A stretch of DNA of 43,892 nucleotides, from NCBI GenBank assembly GCA_002694885.1, contig NZNM01000074.1, positions 1 through 43,892 of the forward strand, given 5' to 3'. Positions 8,252-18,996 of this stretch are shown piece by piece. The notes beneath the pieces were generated by a model that did not search any database, was not told the origin of the DNA, and was given only the letters and a program-made list of their open reading frames with translations. How positions within the stretch are numbered: the first letter of the stretch is position 1; each line of letters begins with the position of its first letter. This DNA is from Opitutaceae bacterium (lineage in GTDB: Bacteria > Verrucomicrobiota > Verrucomicrobiia > Opitutales > Opitutaceae). Position numbers and translations under genes: made by a program.

Positions 8252-8369
8252 CATTTATCGCCCGCGAATCACCCTAATCCTCACGAATGGACAATCCTCT
8301 CTCCCATATTTATTCGGGCAAATTCGAGCAATTCGTGGGTAAGCCCAATCGATTCATTTCCTTAAATGT

Positions 8370-9199
8370 ATGAAATTCGCAATTTGTAACGAAACCTATC
8401 AAGGCTGGGACTTGGCAAAGACTTGCGAGAGCGTCCGTAAAACTGGATACGAGGGCCTCGAGATTGCCCCGTTCACCTTGAATGAGGATCCCCGCGATAT
8501 CACGACGGCGGAGGCGGAGGCAGTCGGCAATACCGTTCGCGATCACGGTCTCGAGGTTGTCGGCCTTCATTGGCTGCTGGTGAAACCCGAAGGCATGCAT
8601 CTTACCACCCCAGACAACGGGATTCGCCAAAAGACCCTCGATTTCGGGCGACACTTAGCTGACCTATGCGCAGCCATGGGAGGGGATGTCATGGTTTGGG
8701 GAAGCCCAAAGCAGCGAAATGTATCCGAGGATGACAACTACGACGACGCATTTCAACGGGCCGCAGATTTGCTCCGTTCGCTAGGCGAGCACTGCCAGTC
8801 TTGTGGAGTGTCGGTCGCCATGGAGCCACTGGGAACCCAGGAAACGAATTTCCTTGCTTCCGCCAAAGAGACTATCTCTCTTATTGACCGTATTGATAAC
8901 CCCAATATCAGGCTACATCTCGATGTGAAAGCGATGTATGCCGAGGGCGGTTCGATTCCTGGAATTATCGAATCGAGTAAAGACTATACCATTCACTTCC
9001 ATGCCAACGATCCGAATTTGCTCGGTCCCGGCATGGGGGCCGTTGATTTCAATCCCATCGCCAGAGCTCTCGAGTCGAGTGGCTATGATCGCTGGGTGTC
9101 TGTCGAAGTTTTCGACTACTCACCCGGGGCAGAAACGATCGCCCGGGAAAGCCTCAATAACCTCAAAAACGTATTCACCCAAACCCACACGAAATCCCT

Positions 9200-9203
<4 letters not shown>
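8370..9203 (+). CDS. Sugar phosphate isomerase/epimerase (cytoplasmic TIM barrel)
   Basis: A 277-residue AP endonuclease-2-fold protein without signal peptide. The metal-binding set is intact: Glu152 (AMEPLG), Asp185 (LHLDVKAM), His209/His211 (HFHANDPN) and Glu246 (VSVEVFDY). The family includes keto-sugar epimerases, hydroxypyruvate isomerase-like enzymes and inosose/3-keto sugar-processing enzymes. The exact substrate is unknown. Its stop overlaps the start of the Nramp-like gene by four bases (ATGA), so these two are translationally coupled in the operon 8370-12542. Confidence 0.9.
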
Positions 9204-10803
<1,600 letters not shown>

Positions 10804-10804
<1 letters not shown>

Positions 10805-11850
10805 TGAAATTCGGAATTATCGGTTCGGGCATGATCGCCCGCTTTCACGCAAAGGCTATCGAGGCCATGCCTGGGTCCGAGCTACGCTCGATCTACAGTC
10901 GAAACGCGGCGAGCTCGGGAGCCCTGGGCGAGGAATTCGGGTGCCAAGCCTTCGACGATCTGGATTCCTTTCTCGCGGACCCTGAGTTGGAGATCGTAAC
11001 GATCGCCACCCCGTCAGGAGCCCACCTCGAGCCATCGATCGCGGCCGCTCGGGCTGGCAAGCACGTCATTTGCGAAAAGCCCCTGGAAGTCACCACTGAT
11101 CGGGTGAACCAGATGGCGGCGGTCGGAAAAGAATGCGGCGTAACGATATCGGGAATCTTCAATCGCCGCTTCAATCCTGGTCTTGTTGCTCTAAAGCGCG
11201 CCGTCGACGAGGGCAGGTTCGGCCAAATCTCGCTAGCCGATGCCTACATCAAGTGGTATCGGGATCAGGACTACTATGACTCGGGTCAATGGCGTGGCAC
11301 TTGGGAACTGGACGGTGGCGGCGCTCTTATGAATCAGTCGATTCATGCCATCGATCAACTCCTCTATGTTACTGGGCCGGTCAAGTCCGTCGTCGCCTCC
11401 ACTGCCACGCTCGCTCATGAGCGTATCGAGGTTGAAGATACCGCAGTGGCTTTGCTGGAATTCGAGAACGGAGCCCGCGGCGTGATTCAAGGCTCTACCG
11501 CCTGCTGGTCCAAAAATGGTCACGCCGCTGAAGTTCAGATTTGCGGTGACAGCGGATCCGCCTTCCTGGCAGACGACAAATTTCGCATTTGGGAATTCAA
11601 GGAAGAGGGACCAGAGGACGGGAAGATTCGAGCAGAGCAAATGATTAGCACCGACGCGATCGGGCAAGGCGCCAATGACCCGAGCGCCATCGACTTTTCC
11701 GGCCACCAACGAAACTTTGAAGATGTCGTTCAGGCGATAAAGGAAAACCGGGAGCCCTTGGTCAACGCTACTGAAGCCCGCAAAGCGGTCGCCCTGATAA
11801 ACGCCATTTACGAAAGCGCCCAAAACGCCTCCAAGAAAATTCTGCTGTAA
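10804..11850 (+). CDS. Gfo/Idh/MocA family oxidoreductase
   Basis: A 348-residue NAD(P)-dependent dehydrogenase. The N-terminal Rossmann motif is GSGMIA (7-12), the cofactor-proximal EKP motif is at 91-93, and the C-terminal domain has GGGALMNQSIHAIDQL with the expected His. Members act on sugars, inositols and amino sugars, including C3 oxidation/reduction of glycosides. The ATG overlaps the transporter stop by one base (TAATG). With the isomerase and HAD genes it forms a compact catabolic operon. The substrate remains unknown. Confidence 0.93.
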
Positions 11851-11882
11851 AGAACGGCACGCTCGTCCGAAACGTCGCAACC

Positions 11883-12542
11883 ATGATCGAAGCCCTGATT
11901 TTCGATCTAGACAACTGCCTGGCTCCAGCGATGGAGATCGGGAGCGAGCTTTACGAACCTGCCCTCAAGGCCATCCAAGACGCGAATCTGGGAACGCTTT
12001 CCTCAAGCGCCCTCGATGCGGCCATTCACGACATCTGGTCGCACCCATTCGACTGGGTAGCCGACAAACATGGCTTTTCCGTCCCGATGCTGGAGGCGGG
12101 AATGCGAGAATTCGCGGAAATCGAAACTCAAGGCCCCCTATTTGGTTACGGAGATCTATCTGCGCTCGACTCTTTCGATATGCCCCTATTTTTAGTGACC
12201 TCCGGCTTTCGCCGCTTGCAAGAAAGCAAGGTTCGGGCCCTGGGAATCGTGGACCGGTTCCAGGACGTATTCGTCGACGCCCTAGACGAACCGGATACAA
12301 GGCTTGGAAAGAAACGAATCATTCAGGGAATCCTGGATACTCATAGCTACGCTGAAGAAAGCATAGTTGTGATCGGCGATAGTCCGCATTCGGAAATCAA
12401 GGCCGCCAAGGAGCTAGGTATCCGTTCCGTGCAAACCTTGAGACCCGGAGTCAAGCCAACCCCGGTTGCCACCTATCGTATTGAGAATTTGGGTGAACTG
12501 CCAGCCCTGCTGGAAAGCCTCGATTTAGAGAGTCTCGAATAA
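11883..12542 (+). CDS. HAD-superfamily hydrolase (phosphatase-like)
   Basis: A 219-residue HAD protein. Motif I is FDLDNCLAP with nucleophile Asp8 and Asp10, motif II is VTSG, motif III is within KKRIIQ, and motif IV is VIGDSPHSE. A helical cap lies between motifs I and II, as in phosphoglycolate phosphatase-like members. The likely reaction is dephosphorylation of a small sugar phosphate (inference). It is last in the operon, 32 bases after the oxidoreductase. A perfect hairpin repeat begins 23 bases past its stop and probably ends transcription. Confidence 0.9.
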   Translation: MIEALIFDLDNCLAPAMEIGSELYEPALKAIQDANLGTLSSSALDAAIHDIWSHPFDWVADKHGFSVPMLEAGMREFAEIETQGPLFGYGDLSALDSFDMPLFLVTSGFRRLQESKVRALGIVDRFQDVFVDALDEPDTRLGKKRIIQGILDTHSYAEESIVVIGDSPHSEIKAAKELGIRSVQTLRPGVKPTPVATYRIENLGELPALLESLDLESLE

Positions 12543-12565
12543 TTGCGATTCGTTCGCTTTGAACT

Positions 12566-12599
12566 TGGTAGGGCTGACTGGGACAGTCAGCCCTACCAT
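12566..12599. repeat. Minimal REP hairpin (GTAGGGCTGACT family)
   Basis: TGGTAGGGCTGACT-GGGAC-AGTCAGCCCTACCA: a 14-bp perfect stem and a five-base loop, the simplest copy of the family. It lies between convergent genes (HAD on plus, NTPase-like on minus), where it can terminate transcription in both directions, although there is no T-tract. Confidence 0.85.
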
Positions 12600-12647
12600 C
12601 ATGAAACACGGGATTCTACCTCTAAGACATCTTATAAGGCTAAGAAC

Positions 12648-13400
12648 CTATTGAAAGATACCCAACGATCGTATGTCCGGAACTGGATTCTGCCTCTGGC
12701 CTGAGCCTCGTCTGGCGAGAAACGGATCCTTGCCGGGGTCCCCCGCGTTCGATTCTTCCCCTTCGAAAGGTTGATCCTCTTCTTCATCGTCGTCGAAGAC
12801 GAACTCATCAACATCGTCGAAAAGCTTAGTCATTCGGCGCACTTCCGATACGAGTATTAGTGACGGGTTAGAAACGCGGCCCTTTTTCACGAATTCAAAC
12901 AGGCAAGGATAGTACTGCTTGGTATAGCGCTCTTTAAACGCATCCACCCATTTGTTGGAAACGCCGTTGCGATTCGCTAACAGGACTACATCAGAAAAAT
13001 GGATACAGCAGTCATACCACGGGATCAATTTTTCTTCGTTGCTCGCTCTGAGGCAATCGACGACGCAAATTACCCTGCCCAGTTCGTATTCAGATTCTTG
13101 CAGCCACTCGTAGAAAGCTTCCACTGCGTCCGCAGGATCCGCAAGTCCGTCGGCAACAAGAAAAACGCAGTCTCCCGAAACTTGGCCTAAATCCATTTCT
13201 TCGCCTTCCCATTCGTAGGCTTGAATCCGGCAATTGGAGCGGCCAGTAGAGGGCAGTCCATTCCATCTCTCCGCATCCTCCTTCGGCACCCAAATCTCGG
13301 CCGAGGTCGCTGGATCCAGACCAAATTCAACGAGATCGGACACCACCGCTGCGCGACCACTCCCTCGAGACCCCAAGATTAGATATGCGTTCTTATTCAA
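12648..13400 (-). CDS. Degenerate G3E/CobW-like P-loop protein of unknown function
   Basis: A 250-residue protein. It opens with NAYLILGSRGSGRAAV, which has the spacing of a Walker A loop but lacks the catalytic Lys-Thr. VICVVDCLRAS and HFSDVVLLANRNGVSNKWVD resemble the later G motifs of CobW-type GTPases, with NKxD lost. An acidic run (FDDDEEEDQPFEGEE) near 200 and a basic tail follow. The start is TTG in MNKNAYLIL, and no ATG or Shine-Dalgarno was found. It is 37 bases after aroC on the same strand and probably co-transcribed. Loss of the P-loop Lys suggests binding or scaffolding rather than GTP hydrolysis. The family call is tentative. Confidence 0.65.
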   Translation of the reverse strand: MNKNAYLILGSRGSGRAAVVSDLVEFGLDPATSAEIWVPKEDAERWNGLPSTGRSNCRIQAYEWEGEEMDLGQVSGDCVFLVADGLADPADAVEAFYEWLQESEYELGRVICVVDCLRASNEEKLIPWYDCCIHFSDVVLLANRNGVSNKWVDAFKERYTKQYYPCLFEFVKKGRVSNPSLILVSEVRRMTKLFDDVDEFVFDDDEEEDQPFEGEESNAGDPGKDPFLARRGSGQRQNPVPDIRSLGIFQ

Positions 13401-13437
13401 GTGTAGAGCAAATTCTAACTTCGGTTGCGCAAGGCAA

Positions 13438-14526
13438 TCAAAACGTAAAAATCCGGTTTTGCGCGTGCTGACGCATCCAATGATCCACTACTACCAAGTT
13501 CGTCATCGCTTCAACGATAGGTACGGCCCTCGGGAGAACGCAGGGATCATGCCGTCCACGGGCTTTCAGCTCCGTTTCATTCCCCTCCGTATCCACAGTC
13601 GGCTGGGACTGCAATAAGGTGGCGGTTGGCTTGAAAGCCACACGAAATCTGACTTCCTCGCCATTGGTGATTCCGCCTTGTACGCCTCCTGAACGATTCG
13701 ATTTCGTACGAATTTCCCCATCCCGATTCTCGAAATGGTCGTTGTGTTCGGAGCCTTTCATCAATGAACCGGCAAAGCCGCTACCCACTTCGAAACCTTT
13801 CGTCGCCGGAAGCGAAAGCATGGCTTTGGCCAAGTCTGCTTCGAATCGATCGAAAACCGGTTCGCCCAAACCGACGGGGAGATTGCGAGCGACACACTCG
13901 ATAACGCCTCCCACCGAGTCCCCTTGACTGCGAACTTCGCGAATTCGCTCAATCATCGCCTGGGCCGTCTCGGCGTGGGGACAGCGAACCGGATTGGCTT
14001 CCACTAGCTCAGTGGAAACATCCGTTGAATCAGGCATCTCAATATCGTGGATACGCTTGACGTAAGCGATTGTTTCGACAGCTCCCGCTTCCTTCAAAAT
14101 CTTTTTGGCCACGGCGCCAGCGGCCACACGCCCAATAGTTTCCCGAGCAGAGGATCTTCCACCACCCTCGGGATTACGGTGGCCAAATTTGGCCTGATAG
14201 GTGTAGTCCGCATGGGATGGCCGGAACTTTTCCTTCATTTCCGCATAGGCTTCCGGGCGCTGATCCTTATTGAAAACCAGCATAGAAATGGGTGTGCCCG
14301 TAGTTTTCCCTTCGTAGAGCCCTGACAAGATTTGCAAGCGGTCCAACTCTTTTCGCGGGGTCACGATATCACTCTGACCTGGCCGGCGTCGATCGAGCTC
14401 GAGCTGTATCTCTTCCTCGGACAGCGGCAGGTTCGGAGGACAACCATCAATGATAACGCCTACCGCTCCTCCATGACTCTCGCCCCAGGTGCTGATAGTA
14501 AAAAACTTGCCGAAGCTGTTTGGCAT
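13438..14526 (-). CDS. aroC: Chorismate synthase
   Basis: A 362-residue enzyme that converts 5-enolpyruvylshikimate-3-phosphate to chorismate using reduced FMN, the last step of the shikimate pathway, in the cytoplasm. Conserved family signatures are visible: [16 protein letters not shown] near the start, [35 protein letters not shown] and the late [17 protein letters not shown]. The length is normal. The ATG start is clear. The gene follows cysE by 84 bases on the same strand and precedes the NTPase-like gene by 37 bases. Confidence 0.98.
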   Translation of the reverse strand: MPNSFGKFFTISTWGESHGGAVGVIIDGCPPNLPLSEEEIQLELDRRRPGQSDIVTPRKELDRLQILSGLYEGKTTGTPISMLVFNKDQRPEAYAEMKEKFRPSHADYTYQAKFGHRNPEGGGRSSARETIGRVAAGAVAKKILKEAGAVETIAYVKRIHDIEMPDSTDVSTELVEANPVRCPHAETAQAMIERIREVRSQGDSVGGVIECVARNLPVGLGEPVFDRFEADLAKAMLSLPATKGFEVGSGFAGSLMKGSEHNDHFENRDGEIRTKSNRSGGVQGGITNGEEVRFRVAFKPTATLLQSQPTVDTEGNETELKARGRHDPCVLPRAVPIVEAMTNLVVVDHWMRQHAQNRIFTF

Positions 14527-14610
14527 GCGACGACCCTACGCCCATGTATGCGCGGATAAAGTAAAAAGTACGACCCGACCGCTACGAGAGTGTCCCAGTG
14601 ACGATCAAAG

Positions 14611-15426
14611 TTAAATCACTGGATCGAAACCGCCTGGATCGGCATTCCCGATCTGCTGATTCATACCTAACGCCGGACTTGCCTCTTTGCAGGTCCCAAT
14701 ATTCTTAGCCGGTACGCCAACCACCGTGCAATGAGGTTTAACGTCCTTTAAAACGACACTGCCTGCTCCAATCTTGGCACCTTCTCCGATCTTAATATTG
14801 CCGAGCACTTTTGCTCCCGCGGCTATGAGAACGCCATTCCCCACTTTCGGATGCCTGTCTCCGCGCTCTTTACCCGTTCCGCCAAGCGTCACTCCGTGCA
14901 ACAAGGATACATTGTTTCCCACTACGGCGGTTTCCCCGATCACCACGCCAGTAGCATGATCGATCAAAATGCCATGGCCGATGGTCGCGGCAGGATGTAT
15001 GTCTACGCCAAATACTTTGGAAATCAAACTCTGCAAGTAGAGCGCGAGCGTTTTCCGCTCCTCGTACCAGAGGTGATGGGCGAAGCGGTAGGCCGACAAG
15101 GCGTGGAAGCCTTTGAAGAATAGAAACGGGTTGAGATACCCGTTGGCAGCTGGGTCGCGATCTTTAACCACCTCCAGATCAATGCGGATGCTCTGCTGCA
15201 TCGATTCTTCGGATTCCAAAATCTCCAGGAATAGATCGCGTAGCGTTATCCCCGGCAGGATCTCGTCACGAAGTTTCGAGGCCAAGGTGTAACTGAGAGC
15301 CGTATCAAAAGATTTTTGGCCTTGAATTGTCTCCTCGAGATAAGCCACCAACAGCCCCTCATTCTTGCCTGCCTGTTCAGCCTCCACTCGAAGCGATTCC
15401 CATATGTTGTCGTTGCTAAATTCCAT
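14611..15426 (-). CDS. cysE: Serine O-acetyltransferase
   Basis: About 271 residues. An N-terminal helical SATase_N region is followed from about residue 155 by a left-handed beta-helix with hexapeptide repeats (IGHGILIDHATGVVIGETAV, NGVLIAAGAKVLGNIKIGEG). The HATG and HGVTLGG signatures carry the active-site His residues. It makes O-acetylserine from serine and acetyl-CoA for cysteine synthesis. The ATG at 15426 was preferred over a TTG four codons upstream. Neither has a good Shine-Dalgarno. The tail past PAKNIG is longer than in many homologues. Confidence 0.96.
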   Translation of the reverse strand: MEFSNDNIWESLRVEAEQAGKNEGLLVAYLEETIQGQKSFDTALSYTLASKLRDEILPGITLRDLFLEILESEESMQQSIRIDLEVVKDRDPAANGYLNPFLFFKGFHALSAYRFAHHLWYEERKTLALYLQSLISKVFGVDIHPAATIGHGILIDHATGVVIGETAVVGNNVSLLHGVTLGGTGKERGDRHPKVGNGVLIAAGAKVLGNIKIGEGAKIGAGSVVLKDVKPHCTVVGVPAKNIGTCKEASPALGMNQQIGNADPGGFDPVI

Positions 15427-15655
15427 CGTAAGATTCAAGCGAATCGGAATGCTAGGACATACCTACACGAACGCCAACCCTAATTCTTAAACCCTAGTCA
15501 ACCGACAACCGGCCGAGTGAAAATTTGATTGCGATAAGCAAAATCGCCAATCTTTCCCCTGCGCCAGAGGGGGGCCTAAAGTTGGAGAGAAGTTCGACAA
15601 ATCGAGGCTCCTTAATTATCCTGATTGTTAACAGCAAACCTTACAAAAATCAGTC

Positions 15656-16740
15656 ATTATAAGGAAGATACTCATTCTAATCGTCTTTCTTATCACCGTA
15701 TCCGGAATCAGTTTTGGGGACGTAATTGTCACTAAAAGCGGTTCGAAAATCATTGGAAAAATCAAAGGAATCGATGTTGGAAAAATCCCCGTCGCGACCG
15801 ATTTAGCAGGCGAAATCGTCATCGATCAAGGTCAGGTGGACCAGATGACAACGGATGAGCCCGTGTTCGTATCCTTAGAGGATGGGGCTGCCTATTCGGG
15901 AAAATCACAGGAACGCCCAATGGCTCGCTAAACATCGCCACAGACAACGGCGATCTCGCTGTCACCGTAGAAAAGGCTAAGGAAGGCTGGAAACCCGGAG
16001 AGAAAAGCCCGACGCAAACCCGGCAAGCTGAGGAAATGGATAAACTTCGCCGCCAATGGGCCTATAAAGCAGCATTGGACCTGACTGGCAAAAGCGGCAA
16101 CTCTGAGAGTACTGGCTTCGGTATGAATTTACGGGCCACGCTTCAAGGTCCTGATGATCGACTGGAGTTTTTCGGTCGCGCCAACCTCGAAGAGACTGAC
16201 GGGCAAAAGAGCGGCGACGATGCTCGCGCAGGTGTCGACTATTCCAATCAGCTCAACGATGCCTGGAACTGGTATGTCAGCAGCGAATTCGGGCGAGATG
16301 TCATCAAGGATACCAATCTATTCGTCACCACCGCCGCCGGTTTTGGTTACACCTTCGCCAATACGGAAACGCGTTTCCTCTATCTCCGCGGCGGTTTCGG
16401 CTATCGCTTTGAAGACTATTCGGTCTCTAGCGGCCGCGAAGAACTCAGCGCCGCCAGTATGGATTTCGGTCTCGAGCACAAAGAAAAACTCAAATGGGGC
16501 AATCTAGTGAATCGTATCAAATTCACCCCTGCCATTGAGGATTTCGGAAGTTTTCGAATCTATCAAGATACGGCTATCGACCTGCCCCTCAAAGTCGATG
16601 CATACAGCGTCAGGCTGGGATTCGCCAATGATTATGACAGCGATGCGGACCTTAGCGGTCTCGACGAGTTGGATACGACCTACTACATCCGCCTCGTTCT
16701 CAATTGGCAGTACGCGAGGTCGGATTTTTTAAATTGGTAG
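15656..16740 (+). pseudogene. DUF481-type outer-membrane protein gene interrupted by a -1 frameshift
   Basis: The first frame encodes a signal peptide (KILILIVFLITVSGISFG) and then a repeat-type domain (VIVTKSGSKIIGKIKGIDVG, TDLAGEIVIDQGQVDQMTTD). It ends at a TAA (15928-15930). Reading shifts by -1 in GGGAAAATC (15898-15906). The second frame then continues the same domain (YSGKITGTPNGSLNIATDNG) and runs into a 234-residue beta-barrel DUF481 domain ending in NW. No ATG, GTG or TTG lies at the 5' end: the codons where a start is expected are ATT and ATA (15656-15661). One base lost from an A-run plus a lost start fits a pseudogene or read errors. GGGAAAA in this frame is also a classical -1 slippery heptamer. 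The barrel part from 16036 could still be read separately. Its TAG stop lies inside a repeat. Confidence 0.85.
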
Positions 16741-16805
16741 GGCTGACTATCCTAGTCAGCCGAGCAGGACCGAATTTAGGCTGCTTAGGGATAAGCAGCC
16801 CTACT
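16734..16805. repeat. BIME-like inverted pair (GTAGGGCTGACT family) overlapping a gene end
   Basis: TTGGTAGGGCTGACTATCCT with AGTCAGCC makes the first hairpin. GGCTGCTTAGGGATAAGCAG with CCCTACT makes the second, with a GCTGCTTA variant stem also seen at 4036-4064. GTAG (16737-16740) contains the TAG stop of the DUF481 frame, so the repeat inserted at, or supplied, the gene end. Confidence 0.85.
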
Positions 16806-16811
16806 AGAAAT

Positions 16812-16836
16812 CACGCGGGCTGAAGCACCGCGCTAC
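16812..16836 (-). repeat. GTAG-led REP-like element (GCTTCAGCCCGCG family)
   Basis: On the minus strand GTAGCGCGGTGCTTCAGCCC then GCGT, the partner of the copy at 4100-4122. It directly follows a different repeat family and precedes the ftsY 3' end. Confidence 0.6.
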
Positions 16837-16909
16837 TGAACTCTGCCTTGCCATCAAAGAAATTATTGCACCAAGCCTCCCTAAGAGCATTGGGCAATGA
16901 CCATTACGA

Positions 16910-17836
16910 TTAGCTTTCGTCTTCCATCCCGAAAACCGCTTCAACGTAATTATCAATTTGATACGCTTGAAGGTCATCGGGCTGTTCTCCAAAACCAAGA
17001 AAGAATATAGGCAATTTCAGTTCTCGATAAATACCCACTAGCGAGCCCCCGCGACTCGTCCCATCCAGCTTAGTGACTATCAAACCGTCGAGGCCGAACT
17101 TCTCGTGAAATACTTTGGCCTGCTCGATGGAATTGGATCCCAAACTTCCATCGACAACGAGAAGGCTATAGTGCGGTGCGGTTTCGTCATGCTTTTGCAA
17201 TACGCGCCGTATCTTGCTAAGCTCGTCCATCAAATTGCTTTTGGTATGCAGACGGCCCGCCGTATCGATGATCAGCGTATCCTTTTCTCGGCTCTTTGCC
17301 GCTTGCCAAGCGTCAAAAGCAACCGCCGCCGCATCCGCTCCTCGCTCGCCTGATACGATATCCAAGTTGAGCCGATTGGACCATTCCTTTAGCTGCTCAA
17401 TGGCGGCCGCCCGAAAGGTGTCGCATGCGGCAACGAGTACCTGGCGACCATCGGTTTTGCATTGGCTTCCTAGCTTCGCCGTCGTTGTTGTCTTTCCTGA
17501 GCCATTGACGCCGACGAGACAGACAACTGTTGGACGATCTTTCTTATACTCGATGATTCCTTCCGATCCATCGAGAACGCGCTTCAAAACAGCGGCTCCA
17601 ATCGCCGCTACATCCTGCCCTCTAAGGGATTTATCTTTTCGGTAGGCCTCCTTAGTCTCCTCGACGATCTCCTCAGTTGTCTCGTATCCAAAATCTGCTG
17701 AGTAGAGGGCTTCCTCAAGTTCTTCAATGGAGGATGCATCTAGCTTAGCCCGCTTGAAAAGCCCGCCCGTCGCGTCGGCTATACTTTGGGCAGACTTCGA
17801 CAGCCCTTCCTTGAATTTTCTAAATAGCGATCGCAT
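16910..17836 (-). CDS. ftsY: Signal recognition particle receptor FtsY
   Basis: A 308-residue SRP-type GTPase. A short N domain (about 1-95) lacks the long acidic A domain. The G1 loop GVNGSGKTTTT lies around 109-119, with DTFRAAAIEQL, DTAGRLHTKSNLMDEL and TKLDGTSRGGSL as later G motifs. It docks SRP-ribosome complexes at the inner membrane for co-translational insertion. TSRGG in place of the common TAKGG is a small variation. ATG start with AGGAAA immediately upstream. It is the last gene of the minus-strand ribB-ribH-nusB-ftsY run, 63 bases after nusB. Confidence 0.97.
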   Translation of the reverse strand: MRSLFRKFKEGLSKSAQSIADATGGLFKRAKLDASSIEELEEALYSADFGYETTEEIVEETKEAYRKDKSLRGQDVAAIGAAVLKRVLDGSEGIIEYKKDRPTVVCLVGVNGSGKTTTTAKLGSQCKTDGRQVLVAACDTFRAAAIEQLKEWSNRLNLDIVSGERGADAAAVAFDAWQAAKSREKDTLIIDTAGRLHTKSNLMDELSKIRRVLQKHDETAPHYSLLVVDGSLGSNSIEQAKVFHEKFGLDGLIVTKLDGTSRGGSLVGIYRELKLPIFFLGFGEQPDDLQAYQIDNYVEAVFGMEDES

Positions 17837-17899
17837 TTTCCTATGGGTCTACGACATCTTCTCGTTCCGCCAATCCCGAAATGGAAACGCACTAGCAAT

Positions 17900-18349
17900 T
17901 TATTCCCAGCTCGCCTGACGGGAAGGCCGATTCAATTGCCCACGCAGACGATCGAGAACGCCATTTACAAACCGCCGAGATTCCTCCGCGGAATATTGCT
18001 TACTCAAATCGATCGCTTCGTTGATGGTCACCACCGGAGGAATATCTTTCCTGAAGAGCAGCTCGTAGATCGCCATACGGAGAATAGAAAGGTCGATTTT
18101 GGCAATTCGGCCGAAGTCCCAATTGCTGGCGATTTCCTGTATTTTCCCATCAATCGACTCCACGTTTTCTATGACGCCGAATATTAGCTCGTCAGCAAAA
18201 GCATAGTAATCGCGCTCCTCTTCCTGCCCTTCGTAAAAGACTCTTAGATCATCATTTAGATCCGAGGGCTCGTTGAGCGACCACGAGTACAAGTATTGCA
18301 TGCAAGCAATACGGCATTGGCGTCGCTGTGATTTTTTTTGCTCAGCCAT
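17900..18349 (-). CDS. nusB: Transcription antitermination factor NusB
   Basis: A 149-residue all-helical protein. The opening RRQCRIACMQYLYSW and the later IDLSILRMAIYELLF and PPVVTINEAIDLSKQYSAEE are the hallmark NusB segments, ending in FVNGVLDRL. NusB with NusE binds boxA RNA and supports rRNA antitermination. It follows ribH by eight bases, the common ribH-nusB arrangement in bacteria. Confidence 0.97.
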   Translation of the reverse strand: MAEQKKSQRRQCRIACMQYLYSWSLNEPSDLNDDLRVFYEGQEEERDYYAFADELIFGVIENVESIDGKIQEIASNWDFGRIAKIDLSILRMAIYELLFRKDIPPVVTINEAIDLSKQYSAEESRRFVNGVLDRLRGQLNRPSRQASWE

Positions 18350-18357
18350 CTACAAAT

Positions 18358-18828
18358 TCAGCGGAGTCTGCGGCGCAAATGGGCCATCTCCAAGGCGCAC
18401 TCGCCAAATTCCTTTCCCTTCGGAATTGACCCGACGCAGCGCTCCCTAACTTGCTCTTCGCTATCGCCCACAATGACGCCGTTCACCACAGGGATGCCCG
18501 ACTCTAAAGCAACTTGCTGCAGTCCCATATTCGATCCGTCAGCGACCATTTCATAGTGACGCGTTCCCCCGGCAATAATCGCCCCCAAAGCGACAATAAC
18601 ATCGTACCTTTCACTGCCTGCCATCATTTGGACAGCGATTGGAAGCTCATTCGAGCCTGGCACCCTCTCGATCGACACTTGCTCGTCCGGCACTCCGGAA
18701 TCCGAGAGAGCGGAAAGAACCCCTTCGAGCAATCCCTCCACATAGGTCTGATTGTAACGAGCCGCCACGATGGCGACCTTGAAGTCAGCCCCATCAATCG
18801 AAGCAGGTTCTGGCGAGAGTCGGCTCAT
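18358..18828 (-). CDS. ribH: 6,7-dimethyl-8-ribityllumazine synthase
   Basis: A 156-residue lumazine synthase, the penultimate step of riboflavin synthesis, condensing 3,4-dihydroxy-2-butanone 4-phosphate with the ribitylamino pyrimidine. Motifs seen: AARYNQTYVEGLLEG, VPGSNELPIAVQ, ALGAIIAGGTRHYEMVADG (catalytic His) and GVIVGDSEEQVRERC. The length is normal for an icosahedral or pentameric enzyme. It lies between ribB and nusB on the same strand. Confidence 0.97.
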   Translation of the reverse strand: MSRLSPEPASIDGADFKVAIVAARYNQTYVEGLLEGVLSALSDSGVPDEQVSIERVPGSNELPIAVQMMAGSERYDVIVALGAIIAGGTRHYEMVADGSNMGLQQVALESGIPVVNGVIVGDSEEQVRERCVGSIPKGKEFGECALEMAHLRRRLR

Positions 18829-18897
18829 ATTAAGAACGAAAGAGTTACCGGGAATGGGGTGCTTAGCGCGGGATGTAAAGACGGAACTGATGCCAGT

Positions 18898-18996
18898 TTA
18901 GCGGCGCTTCTTCTTTAAGTGTCGGATCATCTCCAGCTCGGCAGGCAGCAATCGGCTAAACTTGCTCTTGGGCCACAATCTCAAGGCCGTATCCAT
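18898..18996 (-). CDS. Possible 32-residue basic ORF overlapping the ribB end
   Basis: An ATG at 18996 inside the last codons of ribB opens a +1-shifted frame of 32 codons that ends in EMIRHLKKKRR and TAA at 18898. The helical, lysine/arginine-rich tail looks more protein-like than random frame, and it would be translationally coupled to ribB. No family was recognised and no Shine-Dalgarno is evident, so this may be chance. Confidence 0.2.
   Translation of the reverse strand: MDTALRLWPKSKFSRLLPAELEMIRHLKKKRR

Noticed and set aside
15628-15822. Minus-strand frame opposite the DUF481 signal peptide region
   Set aside because: Antisense to a recognisable signal peptide and domain, with no features of its own.
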